Source of the DNA: Salvia splendens
Taxonomy: Eukaryota > Streptophyta > Magnoliopsida > Lamiales > Lamiaceae
Direction: 5' to 3'
Length of the DNA stretch: 64,000 nt
NCBI RefSeq assembly: GCF_004379255.2
Contig: NC_056040.1
Location: forward strand, 3,576,257-3,640,256
Part shown: positions 41,418 to 54,500 of the stretch, in pieces
How the letters are laid out: each line of letters begins with the position of its first letter
How positions within the stretch are numbered: position 1 is the stretch's first letter
Program-made: the position numbers and the translations under genes
Notes under the pieces: generated by a model
Told to the model about the DNA's origin: nothing
Seen by the model: only the letters and a program-made list of their open reading frames with translations
Databases searched by the model: none

Positions 41418-41819
41418 ATGGCGGAAGGTTGGGATCCATTGTCGGAGTGTGAAACCCTAATAGTCCCTGATACACCACCGGAAGTGATTGAACGGTGGGA
41501 AATCGACCGTGTGGTCGATTGTTACCACCGATCTGGACATCGGAGATGGTTTGCGGGCGTTGATGGGTCTGAGGTCGTCCATGAATCTGAGCTTCCCCCA
41601 CCGGCTTGTTTCTTCGACGGATCTGAAATCCAGCCACCGTCTGACGGCTTTGACGGGTCTGAACGCCAACCGCCGGCTGAGGGCTTCGACGGGTCTGAAC
41701 CGTCCCTCTCCTGTGACGAATCTGGACCTCAACCAGCTTCTTCATCAAAGGTGGAGTACACCGAGAATGAGAAAGCTATGCTACTTATTTTGTTGCCTGG
41801 CATGAAAGATCTCATCTAA
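41418..41819 (+). CDS. Extra ORF in the mariner-like element, 133 aa, unknown
   Basis: The frame starts with a Kozak-like context (TCTCATGGCG) after a pyrimidine-rich leader-like stretch (41280-41417) and converges on the 3' end of the transposase gene. The protein is acidic, with a repeating 12-residue unit: FDGSEIQPPSDG, then FDGSERQPPAEG, then FDGSEPSL. The C-terminus reads YTENEKAMLLILLPGMKDLI. I recognise no family. It may be a captured host fragment, a second element protein, or an ORF that is not expressed. GC content is higher than in the surrounding element. Confidence 0.45.
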   Translation: MAEGWDPLSECETLIVPDTPPEVIERWEIDRVVDCYHRSGHRRWFAGVDGSEVVHESELPPPACFFDGSEIQPPSDGFDGSERQPPAEGFDGSEPSLSCDESGPQPASSSKVEYTENEKAMLLILLPGMKDLI

Positions 41820-41954
41820 ACTGTGGGTATTTTCTCAATTCTGAGCCACCCCTTTGCTTGGTTTGGAGGCTGTTTTGGCATGAATTGATCTTGTTTGATG
41901 TCATATGATGAAGTTTTTGTGATGAATAACATTTGATTATCTGTTTATTGACTG

Positions 41955-42068
41955 GATTGGTTGTGTTTTTGTGAACCTAGCCACCCCTTTGAAGGTTTAG
42001 AGGCTCTGATTTGCAAAATTGCAGCCTTTGATTGGTTTGTTGGGTCTGATTTGCAAAATTGCAGCCTT
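41955..42068. repeat. Segment duplicated into the transposase intron (copy 1)
   Basis: About 110 bp containing GTGAACCTAGCCACCCCTTT spans the transposase stop codon. It is repeated in the same orientation at about 42613-42726 with few mismatches. Confidence 0.85.
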
Positions 42069-43702
42069 CTGAGGTAGTAGCAGATACTCCAAGCTCTCTT
42101 TGACCAAATTCTCCCCAACTTCTAGGGATGTAGGAAGCCCCACTGTTCTTCTCAGCCTTTCCTTGTTCAAGTGGGGTATTTTGTAGTTGTTGCCTCCATG
42201 CACTTCAAGGATCTTACTGAGGCAGCTTTGCAATGTTAAAAAAACATTGTTCAGAGTTTGTGGTGTGAGTTCCTCAAAAGAACTCCAGACATTACCCAGT
42301 AATTCATCTATGTTGGTTGCTACTTTATCATCTTGTAGTGATTGAATGGCCCTAAAAAAGCATAGGTCCAATACATTGGTGTCTGGGGAGTTAGCTGGTT
42401 GGCTGATTAGATGGAACTTAAATCCATCTGAACTTGCAAGCTCATCAAATTGTGAGTCAAAAGATCTTAGGTGAGGTTTGGCATTATCTTGTTGGATATA
42501 GATATCCTTGCTTGCATTGGCTGGCCACTTTGCCTTGATTGCTGGAATAATCTGTGCATTATGAATGAATCAATGTAAAAAATCCTAAATGATGACAGTA
42601 TCAATGTCTGATAGGTTGTGTTTTTGTGAACCTAGCCACCCCTTTGAAGGTTTGGAGGCTCTGATTTGCAAAAAATGCAGCCTTTTATTGGTTTGTTGGA
42701 TCTGATTTGCAAAATTGCAGCCTTTGATGAATGAATCAATGTAAAAAATGCTAAATGATGACATTATCAATGTCTAATAGGCAGGTGAGGGGATAAAAAT
42801 ATCCATACCTGATTCAAGAGACATTCTCTCATTGCTTCCTTGTTAACTGATGGTATAGGTTTAGTCTCTAATGTCCCTCTTGGCCTATTCTTGGACTTCC
42901 TTTTGGCTGGAACTTGTTCTGTGAATGGGAATATGCCTATTTTACCATCAAAGATGGTCTGACCATCTGTGCCAAACTGTGGCCTACTTACAGCACACAT
43001 GAACATCACCTTTGTGATAAATCTTTTTGACTTGCAAGACCTGTAAGGCTCATCCTCATCCGGCAACAGGTAGTATCTGTCTGAAGCTTTTGTCATGTAA
43101 AACCATTTCTCATCAATATGAACTGTATTGTGCATAGCATGATAAAGAAGCTTTCCTTCATCCAAAGCTGGCTGAATATGAGTAAGACACCATCTCATTC
43201 TACTGATTTTGTTTGCTTCAGTGAGTGCTGGTTTTATGGCATTTGTATGTGGCCTTATCAGGTGACTCTTTGCCCATCTACCAACTGTTGTCTTGCTAAC
43301 ACCCATTTTACATGCAAGCTTTCTATAGCAAGATCTCTCAAGAAAAGACAATTGTTTGAACTTTTCATCATCAAAATGTACTGTACCTGTTTTCTTTTTA
43401 TATCCTGATGCTCTGCCCCTCATGATAACAGGTTGCCCATCTGACATTTGCTGCTTGGCTATCCCCCATAATCGGCTCACTGTAATTCTGTGCACTTTGA
43501 ATCTATTGGCTGCCTCTTGAAATGAACCATGTGGCAGTGCTCCAGCTTGGCATTGCTGTTGTAGGAACTGTACAATATGGTTCTTCATTTGGCTGCTCAA
43601 CTTCAGGCCTTGTCTCGGCCCTGGCTCCAGTTCTGCATCCTGAATATTCTCCTGCTCCATCTGTTGCTCCATCTGTTGCTCCATATCTTGATCCATTTCC
43701 AT
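41997..43702 (-). CDS. Mariner-type transposase (DD39D)
   Basis: Two exons, 43702-42809 and 42551-41997, sum to 1449 nt (482 aa) with no internal stop. The N-terminus is Gln/Glu/Met-rich. A helix-turn-helix region follows (about 35-80 and 115-150, with MGVSKTTVGRWAKSH). The catalytic triad is visible: D197 in HIDEKWFY, D320 in QQDNAKPH across the second exon, and D360 in NSPDTNVLD. There are 39 residues between the last two Asp, the spacing that defines plant mariner transposases. The protein cuts and pastes the element at TA dinucleotides. The 257-bp intron contains a duplicated segment of the 3' region. It appears intact and potentially active. Confidence 0.9.
42565..42782. repeat. Duplicated segment inside the transposase intron (copy 2, with flanks)
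   Basis: The second copy of the 110-bp segment is bracketed by two near-identical pieces of about 50 bp, AATCAATGTAAAAAATCCTAA at 42570 and AATCAATGTAAAAAATGCTA at 42732. This looks like an insertion accompanied by duplication of its target. Confidence 0.8.
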
Positions 43703-44429
43703 TCCCCTATGATGAAATTGCTCTGAGGGGAATTTACATATAAATACCTTTTGGTTGGTGTGTAGGTAGGTGGAATTGGCAATTGTTGGTGTAAATGTGG
43801 AGTGAATGTATTTATAGAGGTAGATTACCTTTATTTTGATTTTGGATTTTTCCCTCCATGGGATTGTAAATTATTTTTCCCTCCTTAATTTGGAGGTTTG
43901 AGTAAATGAAAATGGAATGAATTCCCTCTTCAAATTTGTGTTGATGTGATGGCTGAAAATTAAGTGATTGCTCCTTGTTCAAATTTTAGTTTAAAATTTA
44001 ATTTTGTCCTATCTTAATTTTATGTAAAGGAAATAGAGTAACCAAGGTGTAAAATTAAAAATAATAAGTCTAACTTATTTAAACAACCAAAATTAAATAA
44101 AGTGAAAGAAGAAACAATTTTTAACTAAAAAAAGTCAACCTATCTCACTTTCCACCTACTCACTTCATTTATTACACACTCTACCTTCTCACTTCATTAA
44201 ATACACACTCTACTAATTTCTTAAAACTCGTGCCATAACTAATTGTTACTCTAAATGTGGGACGGAGGGAGTATATTTCTATACTAGAGGGAGGGAGCGA
44301 TTATGTTATTTTCAATTCAACTCAAGGGGACATTTTAGACTCTCAGAACGGCCATGAGGGGGCGACCGCCCCCTGAGTCCGTTAGTGTCTATGTACATAA
44401 ATTTGCTAACAGATCATAACAAACAGTAA

Positions 44430-47400
44430 CTAATCTGAGTCTGTAATCTGTGAAGGATCAATCACCATTCCATGAATTTGCTTCGGTCTTCCAGAAGCAT
44501 TCGTGCGAGAAGCAGATGAAACAGATTGGAGCTGCACACGAGACGGTATAGGCATCTCCTCAGAGCAACCAGAGATGCATAATGATCCAGATTCATCTTG
44601 CTGCCAGTACACTTGCACCATTACACCCCTACCATTTTCTGCTGATTCTGTTCCTGGAATACCAATAAACCTTGCTCCTATCGGAACCTGCATGTTTTCA
44701 AGGACCACATCATTAACTCTTCACATTTTGTGTATAAGATGTGTGCAGTAGCATACTTGAAGAGACGTCCCGGAGTTCAGCATGAGAGTGGCAAAGGTGC
44801 CCTCAGTCGCAGCACTTTCCATCTCCACCTGTTTTGCTTTATTCAGAAATACTTCTTCTAGAGTTGTTAGCCCGAGTTGGATGTCAGCTATGCCCAATTC
44901 CTTCTCTTTCTCCTGGAGCTCAGTGAAGAAGCTCTGGATATTGGGACAACAATTTTGAGCACCAGTTGCTAAGAAGATCAGTGAGATTGAAAATAAGTTG
45001 TTGTGTACCTTCAACAGCTTCTCCTTTTCGTGGGGAATAACGAAGGTCAAGAACGACTTGCTCTCCTCTTTAGGTGTAACATCCAAATGCTGCAATAACA
45101 AATCACAGAGTTATATTAATTTATACTCTCTCAGTATAGCTTTTTAAATAGCTGGGGTCAGACTCTTACAGATTTGAACAACTCTTTCACAGCTACATGT
45201 TGGGAGTTACTAACATCGTCCACAAAGCTTATATTGGCAATAAACCCCGTTCCAAACCGTGACTTCAACCTTATCGAAGTCCCTATGCAGCGAAGCCTGC
45301 CTTTCGCCATAATTCCTATTCGATCACCTAAGATATCCGCCTCTTCCATTGAATGAGTTGTTAGAATAATCGCACGTCCCCTCTTAGCCCCTTCGATGAC
45401 ATCCCAGACATGCCTCCTAGTTATTGGATCCATCCCAGTGGTCTGTCAGTTCAAAATGACCTTTTTATCAAATTAGCTTTGAGAAATTTATGTGGATATG
45501 TATGTTCAGATTTAAGAAGTGGAAAAAAATTCTCAACACACCGGCTCATCCATAATAAGCAACTTTGGTTCACCAATTAGGGCCATAGCAACACTAAGAC
45601 GGCGTCTCATTCCCCCACTATAGCTACCAGCTCTGACTTTAGCTGATTCAGTAAGTTTCACTTCTCCTAATAATTTCTCAATATCCTGTTAAAAGGCAAA
45701 ATGCTTGGTTTAGTTTTTCAGATAGAAGCAAGATAGTGATTTGGTATTGTTCAGTCTTACCCCATGAACTTAACATATCAGGAACCAAATAAGATTTGAT
45801 AAAACTAAGAGATGAGTTTGGGTTTGGAGAGTCCGTACCGATTCAATCGAAGCAGGATTCAGACCTTTGATGTTGGCAAACAAGTAAAGGTGCTCTAGAC
45901 CTGATAGTGCGTCCCACAGAACATCAAACTGTAGTATCAGCATAAGGAGAGTTAGTTTCCTTTTACAACATAACACAGTAAAAGTATTCTTGTCAGGCTA
46001 GAAATAGCTAGTCTTTTTAAGAATCTAATCATAGAATTTTCACTTTATTTAAGCTCACATTGAATAGTTACAACACTTTGTAACCACTGAAGCTTATTAT
46101 TCGTTGGAGCCTATGGTAGCAAATCTTTACTTTCAAAACTTTTAATTCAGATTCAAACAAATAGAAAACAGTTTGTAATGTCCAAAAGTAGATTGGTGAT
46201 TAACGACGCAAAAAATAATACCAAGTGAGCCTCCATTTTATCAAGTAGTCCAAAGTATAACTATATAACTCAAAGATGGCATGAGAAGTTTAAGGGGCAG
46301 AACCTGAGGACAGATTCCTATCATCCTCCGGATGGTCGACATCCCAGTAGAGTTTCGTATAGAATTCCCATAAATTAAAGCTGTGAACATAAATTTGAGA
46401 ACAGGTTTACGGTCATAATTCGAAATAGAGGCCAGTAAACTTAATAATGCCAAGAGAAAATCTCCTCACCATCTCCACTAGTGACTGGTGTAATCCCAGT
46501 TAAACAATTGATAGCAGTCGTTTTCCCAGCTCCATTAGGTCCAAGAAGGCAAAAAAGCTGATCCTTAGGGAAGTTCATCCATATGCCCTGCAGGTAGGAT
46601 ATCCCCAATCTGATTCGGCATGCATTTTTCCAGACAAAAAAACTAAGAACTAAACAAACTTTATCTATATACTAGTGAAGCTTAATCACATTTATAAACT
46701 AATTCATCCAATCAACAGAAAATTATCATAGAACCAAATTATTTTGTTCAGGGAAACTAGTGACGTGTCTGAAATTTGGTAGTGATGTGCAGTACACATT
46801 CTATGCCCCAGTATGAATTAAACCATGACTATGAAGCTCCGTTTCTTGGCTAAAATTCAGTAACAAAGCAACTGCAGTAGAATTTGTAAGCAATCCTCTC
46901 CAGCAAGGCTATTAAAATACTCTAACAGGCACATCTCATGTGATTAACTTTACCTTGAGGGCATGGTATGGAGAGGTTCTCTTGCACCTGCAGCAACCAA
47001 TACTTCTTTCTCCAGCATAAGTTTTCACAAGACCGCGTATTTGAACTGCAATGCTTGAGTCGACATTGGCACCTGCAGCTTGCTGTCTCACTATGGTTTC
47101 CTCTTCTTGTACATCCTCATCATCCGGATGAATGTTTTCCAGATGTGGAATTGAGCTCACACAACTGCAAACGCTTCCCTCTGAAATTGAAATAGGCATG
47201 TCAGAAACCTTAGCAACCAAGTAAAAACACACGTTAATTCGTTAACCAACAGAAGAAACATATACAGAGTACCTTCGGATTTGTTTCCACCTTTCCCAGT
47301 CCAGTACCCTGGAACTAGAAAGTAAAATGCAGATTTTCTTGCACCAGATGCATTTGGAAATATATTGTCCAAGTAGATAGCCAGAATGAACCACAAACAA

Positions 47401-49635
47401 GAAGTTGACACAAGCCATATGTAAATACCATTCTGATAATAGACAGAAATTTAAGGAAGTAAGTCAGCGAATGGCTCATATTCCAGAGTGTACAGAGTTG
47501 ATAGAGTCTGAAGGTTTGACATACGATCGTTATGACACATTCTTCATCACCAGGTGTACATCTCAACCTCCCTTTCCAGCTGACACCGGGATCTTGAGGA
47601 GTTTCAGAAGCATGTGAAAGCAAATTCAAACCTGCTGCAAAAAGATTTGGTGGGAAGAATGACCACACAGTTTGGTAGATCTTTGAGAAGTCCCGACTAT
47701 AAGGAAATCCAAACGTTGTGACAAGCTGAAAAATAATCCAAATCTCTGTTATCAGGGTAATCACAACGCCTTCAGTAATTTTCAAGTGAACTTCTGACCA
47801 AGTTACAAACCTGAGTCAAGAGGCCAATGATAAAGACGAAGTAGCCCACAGTTGTGGATGAAGATGACTTGCCAATAAAGGCAGACAGCATAAAGGCGAA
47901 ACCAACCTGAGAAATAAAACAACAAATTATTCTATCACTCAGAATCTCCTTGTGCATTTTTCACAAGTCAAGACTTGGAAACAGATGTGAACTGAGGAAG
48001 TTTCGTGTTGGGATGATCAAACCTACCATACTCAATTGGAAAAGGTAAAACAAGAGGAAGACAACTGCGAAACTGTTGTTCAAAAAGAAATCAAATCCGA
48101 ACATCATCCCAAAAAGTACTGTTAGAAGGGATGAAATAAGGGTTAGTATTCCCTCCCATGTGAACCATGATAACCAATATGCGGTATCATAAAGACCCAT
48201 CATCGTCATAGTCTGTTATGAAAAGAACACAAAAGAACATGGATTAGTACCGAGAATTGCCAAGCTCATAATACAATTGCTCTTTTTAGCTGAAACGAAT
48301 ACCTGGCGAAGTTTGAGCTCCTTTTCCATTATCAAAGCACTAATTTGGAAGACAAAGGAAAACATGGAAATGGCCAGGAAAAAGGTCGGCCCTGCCCTCA
48401 GCATAGCAGAAGTTATTTCAAGTGTGGGGTGAGCGAATTCCTTTATACTTACAACCCAACTAAAGCTGGCATCTGAAATGTATGTAGTCAGATAATGAAG
48501 ATACACTTCAGGTGAAGGTCAGATTAGAAACAAGTGTACATATTCGATGTAATGAGATGAATGAATGTAGTAGATGTCATACCTCCCACTAGAGATCTTG
48601 CAATTTCTCGCTCTGCAGCAATTTGCAGAGGAATTTGAAATTTGAACGTTGGATCTTCAAAATTCCCTCGCTTAGCAAGTGGAGTAGAATTAGTCTGTAT
48701 CCCGTAGCTAATCACAGTAGCATTTCTGTCTCTGAAATGTAGAGCACCAGCGCTCTGCATCGGATTACTGGCTAGCCAATCGTCTGTTTCATCTGGTGTT
48801 CTGAAGTCTCTAACCTGCTCGAGCATGATATATAGTCCTTTACTTCTCATTGCAGCATCACACTCTTCAAGTGTGAAAAACTCTAAAATTACAAACTTAA
48901 TATTACTACTATTATGCAGCATAATTCAAATATCAGAACTGGTATCATAGTATCTCATCATTAACCATATGGACTGATAGAGTTTGGATTGAGATACGTA
49001 ACTAACAAAAGTGAAATTGAATTAGAAAAAACACAAACAATTCATCCTACTCTGGATTCTATGATATCACAAATCCACAAGACTGCACAATAAGCAATAC
49101 TCAAAATGAATTTCTATAAAACCTAAATAGCGTAATCAAACAGTGAAACCAATCAAAATGATCAAACTAATTCAAAACGACATACTAATCGGATGAATTG
49201 AGAAACCTAAACATAAATTAGCCAAACATTAAAACACAAAAGCAAAAAAAAGAGCTCAAAATAGACCTTGTTTTCAGGAATAGGCCTGCCTGGGTTATTC
49301 GCCCTAATCCTCCGCACAATTTCTCGAATCCTCGCACTGTCATTCCCACTCCACACAAAGTCAAAGCACGGCAGCCTAGAGTAGTACTTGTCTTCGCACG
49401 GAGGAATAGGTGGCGCCACCAGTGCCTCAGGATCGGCATTGTTTCTGAACGAGGAGGAGGAGGCGTAACGCGCCTCAATGGCTTCCTGGATGAAGAAAAG
49501 GAGAGCGATGAAGAAAAGCGATGAGAAGAGCTGGAGGAAAGTGGAGCGCTTGTTCCGCCATGAGAGCAGGAGGTTTTTGAAGAGCAGAGCTTTGTATTGC
49601 TGCCACAGCAGTCGAGATCCTCTCTGTAGCTCCAT
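44430..49635 (-). CDS. ABCA2: ABC transporter A family member 2-like (half-size ABCA)
   Basis: Sixteen exons: 49635-49267, 48814-48583, 48472-48303, 48212-48027, 47906-47811, 47725-47525, 47432-47273, 47180-46954, 46587-46470, 46380-46304, 45928-45839, 45685-45542, 45442-45170, 45089-45009, 44933-44757, 44687-44430. They give 952 aa (Arabidopsis ABCA2 is about 980). The order is one N-terminal membrane helix, a large loop, five or six further helices (exons 3-7), then one nucleotide-binding domain: Walker [10 protein letters not shown] (563-571), signature [11 protein letters not shown] (664-674), Walker B LLIMDEP (684-690), H-loop THSMEEAD. The C-terminal extension with [14 protein letters not shown] marks the ABCA2 type and separates it from its neighbour. 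Half-size ABCAs are thought to dimerise and move lipids; the substrate is unknown. A mariner element ends 158 bp beyond the stop. Confidence 0.95.
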
Positions 49636-51530
49636 CTATGGAGGTTTTTCTGGTTTTGCAGTGGTTGATTTTGGACTTAAAACTTTATATGCTGACATAT
49701 GAAAATCATGATACAGATAAAAGGCGCGGCGAATATTGCTGTATTGACTGTTTTACCCCTGGATTTTATATGCTGAATTGCTGATTGATGAAACAAACGG
49801 ACAGGCGAAATGGCGCAGGGAATATGGTACATTACTGTTTTACCCCTGGATTAATAAGCTAACAAGAGAATGCCTATATATTGAGCTTTGTATTATAAAT
49901 TACATCTACAAAAGTATGTCTATCTTGAACTTTGACCTCTGTAAATATATTTTGCAATGACTAACTTACAATTTTAGTGCCTTGAGCTCTGCATAGATTT
50001 TTTGGCTTATTAAAAAAGTTTGGACTTATTTGAAATTACACATGTTTTAATAAAAAATTGTTAAAATAAATGAGGTAGAAGAAAAAAGTGTATCAAGTAG
50101 AAAATGCATCCTACCTTATAAAAAGAAAGAAATTTCATAAAATAAAATGTTTCTATAATTTTAGAAAATAGAAAAAATAAAAAGATTTCCATTTTTAGAA
50201 AACGGATGAGTGTATTCATTGATCGTAAATCATTTTTGTAAACTAAAGTTTTGTCTCTCTCTCAACTTCATGTTTGTAGTTATGTTCTTCATCATCCTTT
50301 CTTAAGTTGTGATCATTTTTCTGCACTTATTCAGAATAATATAAGCATTAAACAAATTGTAATAAAATAAATATCGTTGCCTTGCCTCCAACACATCTCG
50401 CATTGCTTTCACACAGATTAATAGTGGAGTATTGTTTATTCATACAAAAACATAACGGCTTAACTTCCAAATCAAAGTAATCGTGCGTGCTTGATAGTTG
50501 ATATCTCAACATAATAATTTATTACCAATTAAAAATTATTAAATCTTTAATTGATTACATTAATATCTGTCTGACAAATTATGAGATCTATTATATTCTC
50601 CCTATTCACCAAAATAGGTTATGTTTGTTCATAATATACAATTTTTTTTTGTTATTAAAATATGTGTTGCACGCACTAATACCTATTTTTATTGGATTGA
50701 GGAGTATTTTGTAGTTGAATACAATTATTTATGGTCTACTTATTTGCTAGTATGCGTTGGAATTGGATACTGATAACGAATCTTTATAATAGCATAATTA
50801 GGACAGCTAATTAGCACAGTTCACGGGATATTGCAAAATAATAATAGTACTATGGATTTTCTAATACTTTTTTAATTTGGTATGAGATTACATATATATA
50901 ATTTATATATAAATGCAGTATGTGAAATCATAGAAGAAATTCTGTTGTCCAGTTGACAAAACCTATATTTTATCTGCCCTTAATAATTATAGGTCATGAT
51001 GAGTAACATCTTCTTAGTTTAACTACTTATTTTCCAACTTTTGACTTAATATTTTATTTTCAGAGTAGCGTGGATTATTATTAAAATATTAACCAGGAAA
51101 TCAAGAATATCTTGAAAATAATAATCCTTCTTTACTTAAAAGAAATTAAATTTCAATTGGGTAATCGTAAAATTAGGTTATGACTGAGTACTATTCCTCG
51201 CGTATAATTTAGCCACATAATTTGCAAATTGAAGATGTAAACCATATCCAATAGTACACATTTAAAAGTTAAAACTCACATACTTGTGTTTATTGAAATT
51301 TGTTTAGTCTACTCAAACAATTTTTTGACATAACAAGTGCTTTTAAACCTGCCCAAAATTCTTTTCTTTTAACAATTTTTCGGGTGAGGGGCTTTATAGT
51401 CATTAGAATCCATATAAATTCCGCGAAATTCAATTGCGTGAAAGGGTAGTTATGTCAATTCCGACTCTGTTCATATATTCCGTTGGAATGTCAGTTTATA
51501 AGTTCTCACTTTCAATAACTCGTAGGGAAA
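49636..51530. other. Shared upstream region of two divergent ABCA genes
   Basis: Both ABCA genes start outward from this 1.9-kb AT-rich segment, so it holds both promoters. CTGTTTTACCCCTGGATT occurs twice (about 49748 and 49835). No coding sequence seen. Confidence 0.7.
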
Positions 51531-54500
51531 ATGAGAAATAATTCCATTGCACCAGCTGAAGTTTCGACAAAAATGGCGGATTCTGCGAATGCGCCGTCGA
51601 GTTTTTGGACCCAGGCCAATGCGTTGCTGAGGAAGAATTTGACTTTTCAGGCGAGTTTTTCACATAGTTAAATGGTTCTGCATCAAATTTTGGATTTCTT
51701 TTTAAATAGCATTTCTGCTCTTCTGCTTACTTCTATTAGGTTTATTATTTAAACGCAATCGATGATTCAGTCATTGCACTGTGGGTTCAGCTGTCTGTTT
51801 TGATTGAATGTGAGTTGTTTGAGGTTAGATTTAGTCGACTTTTCCCCATTTGATGCATGGTGTGACTCGATTGTAGGTAGGACCTTGATGTTTGATACTC
51901 GATTTCAAATAAGTTTATTTGATAGTAGTTATTAGTCTCACTAGTTCAAGGTTCAAAATTTTGGGACTGATTTTGTCGTGGATTCGAATTTTGATATATC
52001 CCACGCTTTCCCTTTGCAGAAACGAAATATGATAACAAACCTTCAACTAGCTTTATCCCCATTATTCCTCTGTTTGTTGCTTGTTCTCGTCCAAAATTTG
52101 GTGGACAATGAGTTAGACAAGCCCTCAAACAGGTGTGGTTGCACTTGCGTTGATACTGACGGGAATGGTCAATGCGGAACAAAATGTGGGATAGAATACT
52201 CGACTTTGGACCAAGGGTTCAGCTGTCCTATTCCACATCCACCAGAATGGCCTCCATTATTACAGATACCAGAGGAAAAATTTCGTGCTGTGAGAACTGA
52301 TTTTAACTCATATCAAGACTTACCTAATGATTCATGCAAGAGAACAGGTTCATGTCCGGCAACTATGCTTATTACAGGGAAGAACCAAACATTTGCACAG
52401 AGTAAGTCGTCTCTTCATCTAATTTATTCCATGATATGTAAAAAAGTATCTAGTTTGTTGTGTTTGTCAAGAGCATGTGGGAAATCTGAAAAATCCTCTC
52501 GTGACTTGATAGGTGTGGCTGGAAACATGTTCTCAACAACACCATTGACTATAAATTTCTCCAATATACTATACAGCCTTGCTGATGCTGCCTTGGTTAG
52601 TTCTATTTGTTTTTGTATTTGTCAAATTTCTACATTAAGTTTCAGTTCTTTTTTTTTATAGGAATGTGGGTAGATCTTCATTGTTAAGACTGCAAATGCT
52701 TTAGTAATATATCTTGACAACTTACACATGAAAGTGTGGTGTATCAGGGTTCGGGAAGAAGTCCTGAGAATACCAATTTTCTAGATGCAGCGTTTTTTTC
52801 TAACACTCCTATTGATTTTCTTCAACCTCAATGTGCATCCAACTCTCAATCCTCTATTCCTTTAAAATTAAGTTCTGCTACAATACAGCAAGGTAGCTTT
52901 TATCAGTAAAATTCTTCAATAATGTTTATTTGATTTGTCAAACAATAAACATTATGTGTATATGGTAGTTTCACTTACTTTTCATGATACAACTATGAAA
53001 TTGTGTATCAAACTCAGATGTACGTTGCGTTCAAAGCTTGCATTTATGGAGAAACAGTTCTTCAGAGATAAATGATGAGCTTTACAAGGGTTATCGTAAA
53101 GGGAACCCGGAGCGACAAATTAATGAGATTGTAGCAGGTCTGTCAAAATTGCAACACTGTGCTGTAAATTCATCACTTTATGTGAATTACCAAGTTCATT
53201 CCCACTTTTGCAGCCTATGATTTTCTCAATTCAAATGAGAATCTGTTAAATGTTACTATATGGTACAATTCTACATACAAGAATGATACAGCCAGTCAAC
53301 CTCTTGCTTTGACACGGGTGGCTCGTTCAGTAAATCTGGTATCTAAATCCTCCGTTCTCAAGCTTTTAGTTACTAATGATAGGTTCTGCATCACAAACAT
53401 GACAAAGGTTCTTCATTTCTGTAATCCAAAAATCTTTTTTCTGTTTGGTGGAGAAGAGTGGGGGAAGCTGGGAAGGGGTGGAATATATTTCCATTAACAT
53501 TTAGATTTAGGAAAGACCATAGGAAAAGAAGATTTAGCTCAAATATTTCCGCGGCCATGAGAGAAATCCATGAGTTCCATCATAAAACCAATTGGTGATA
53601 GGAGTGGCCCATGAGTTTTATATACTAGTTTCAGTTTTCTCTTGACACCGATGTGGGATAGTTATGTGTATTTTTTAGTTTCAATTGCCAACAATATATA
53701 AGTATTATTTCTCTTGAAATATAACCACTAAGACTTGCTTGCTCTGTATGGAATGTCGTGTGAATCGTTTTTGTGCATCGGTATGAAATTCGCTTTTATC
53801 TTTGCAGATGCATTATTTGGTTGATGTGTGCCTGACAGTTATCTTTTTGTGAAACTTTATTGTTTGTCAACAATGTGATATATTATGGATCAAGTTTTTC
53901 TTTTAATGAAATACTAGATCCATCATGCTACTTTTGTATATGCCCATGCAGGCATCAAATGCATATCTCCAGTTTCTACTAGGACCAGCTACGAAAGTGC
54001 TTTTTGAGTTTGTAAAAGAAATGCCGAAACCTGAAACAAAACGCAAGATGGATTTTGCCAATCTCCTTGGGCCAGTCTTTTTTATTTGGGTTATTGTTCA
54101 GCTGTTCCCTGTAAGTTATCAAAGTCATTTCCTAAATGTTGAATTGATCATGAACTGTATTTTTGGGTTTGAATCTTAGGTAAGTTTTGTAATTACTAAA
54201 TTAAAGATAGATATTAGCATAGGGAATGTATGTGGCTTATTTATTATACAGAGAAATAATCCATAGTCAAACTTACAGACCACAATAGTTCTTCTTATGG
54301 GTTTCAGAATATTTACATGTGCATTTCATTCAGCTCGTTTGATTTTACAGTTTAATTTAGGACTTAGGACTCCCAAACTTCCCTTTGTCTTTTTCTGTAG
54401 GTCTATTACTTATGATTTATGAACTTATTTTGATTTTTTAAATTTACAGAGGCTCAGCCTTTTTATACACACAGGCAACTTGTTTAGCACCAATGTTGCC

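Larger units (their letters stand above)
41045..44271 (-). mobile_element. Full-length mariner-like element (DD39D), 3227 bp
   Basis: The terminal inverted repeats read CTCCCTCCGTCCCAGTTTTA (left) and CTCCCTCCGTCCCACATTTA (right, reverse complemented), flanked by TA on both sides (41043-41044, 44272-44273). Inside are a two-exon transposase on the minus strand and an extra ORF on the plus strand. Because the transposase and both TIRs look intact, it may be autonomous and could act on the CTCCCTCCGTCCC MITEs found in this window. Confidence 0.93.
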
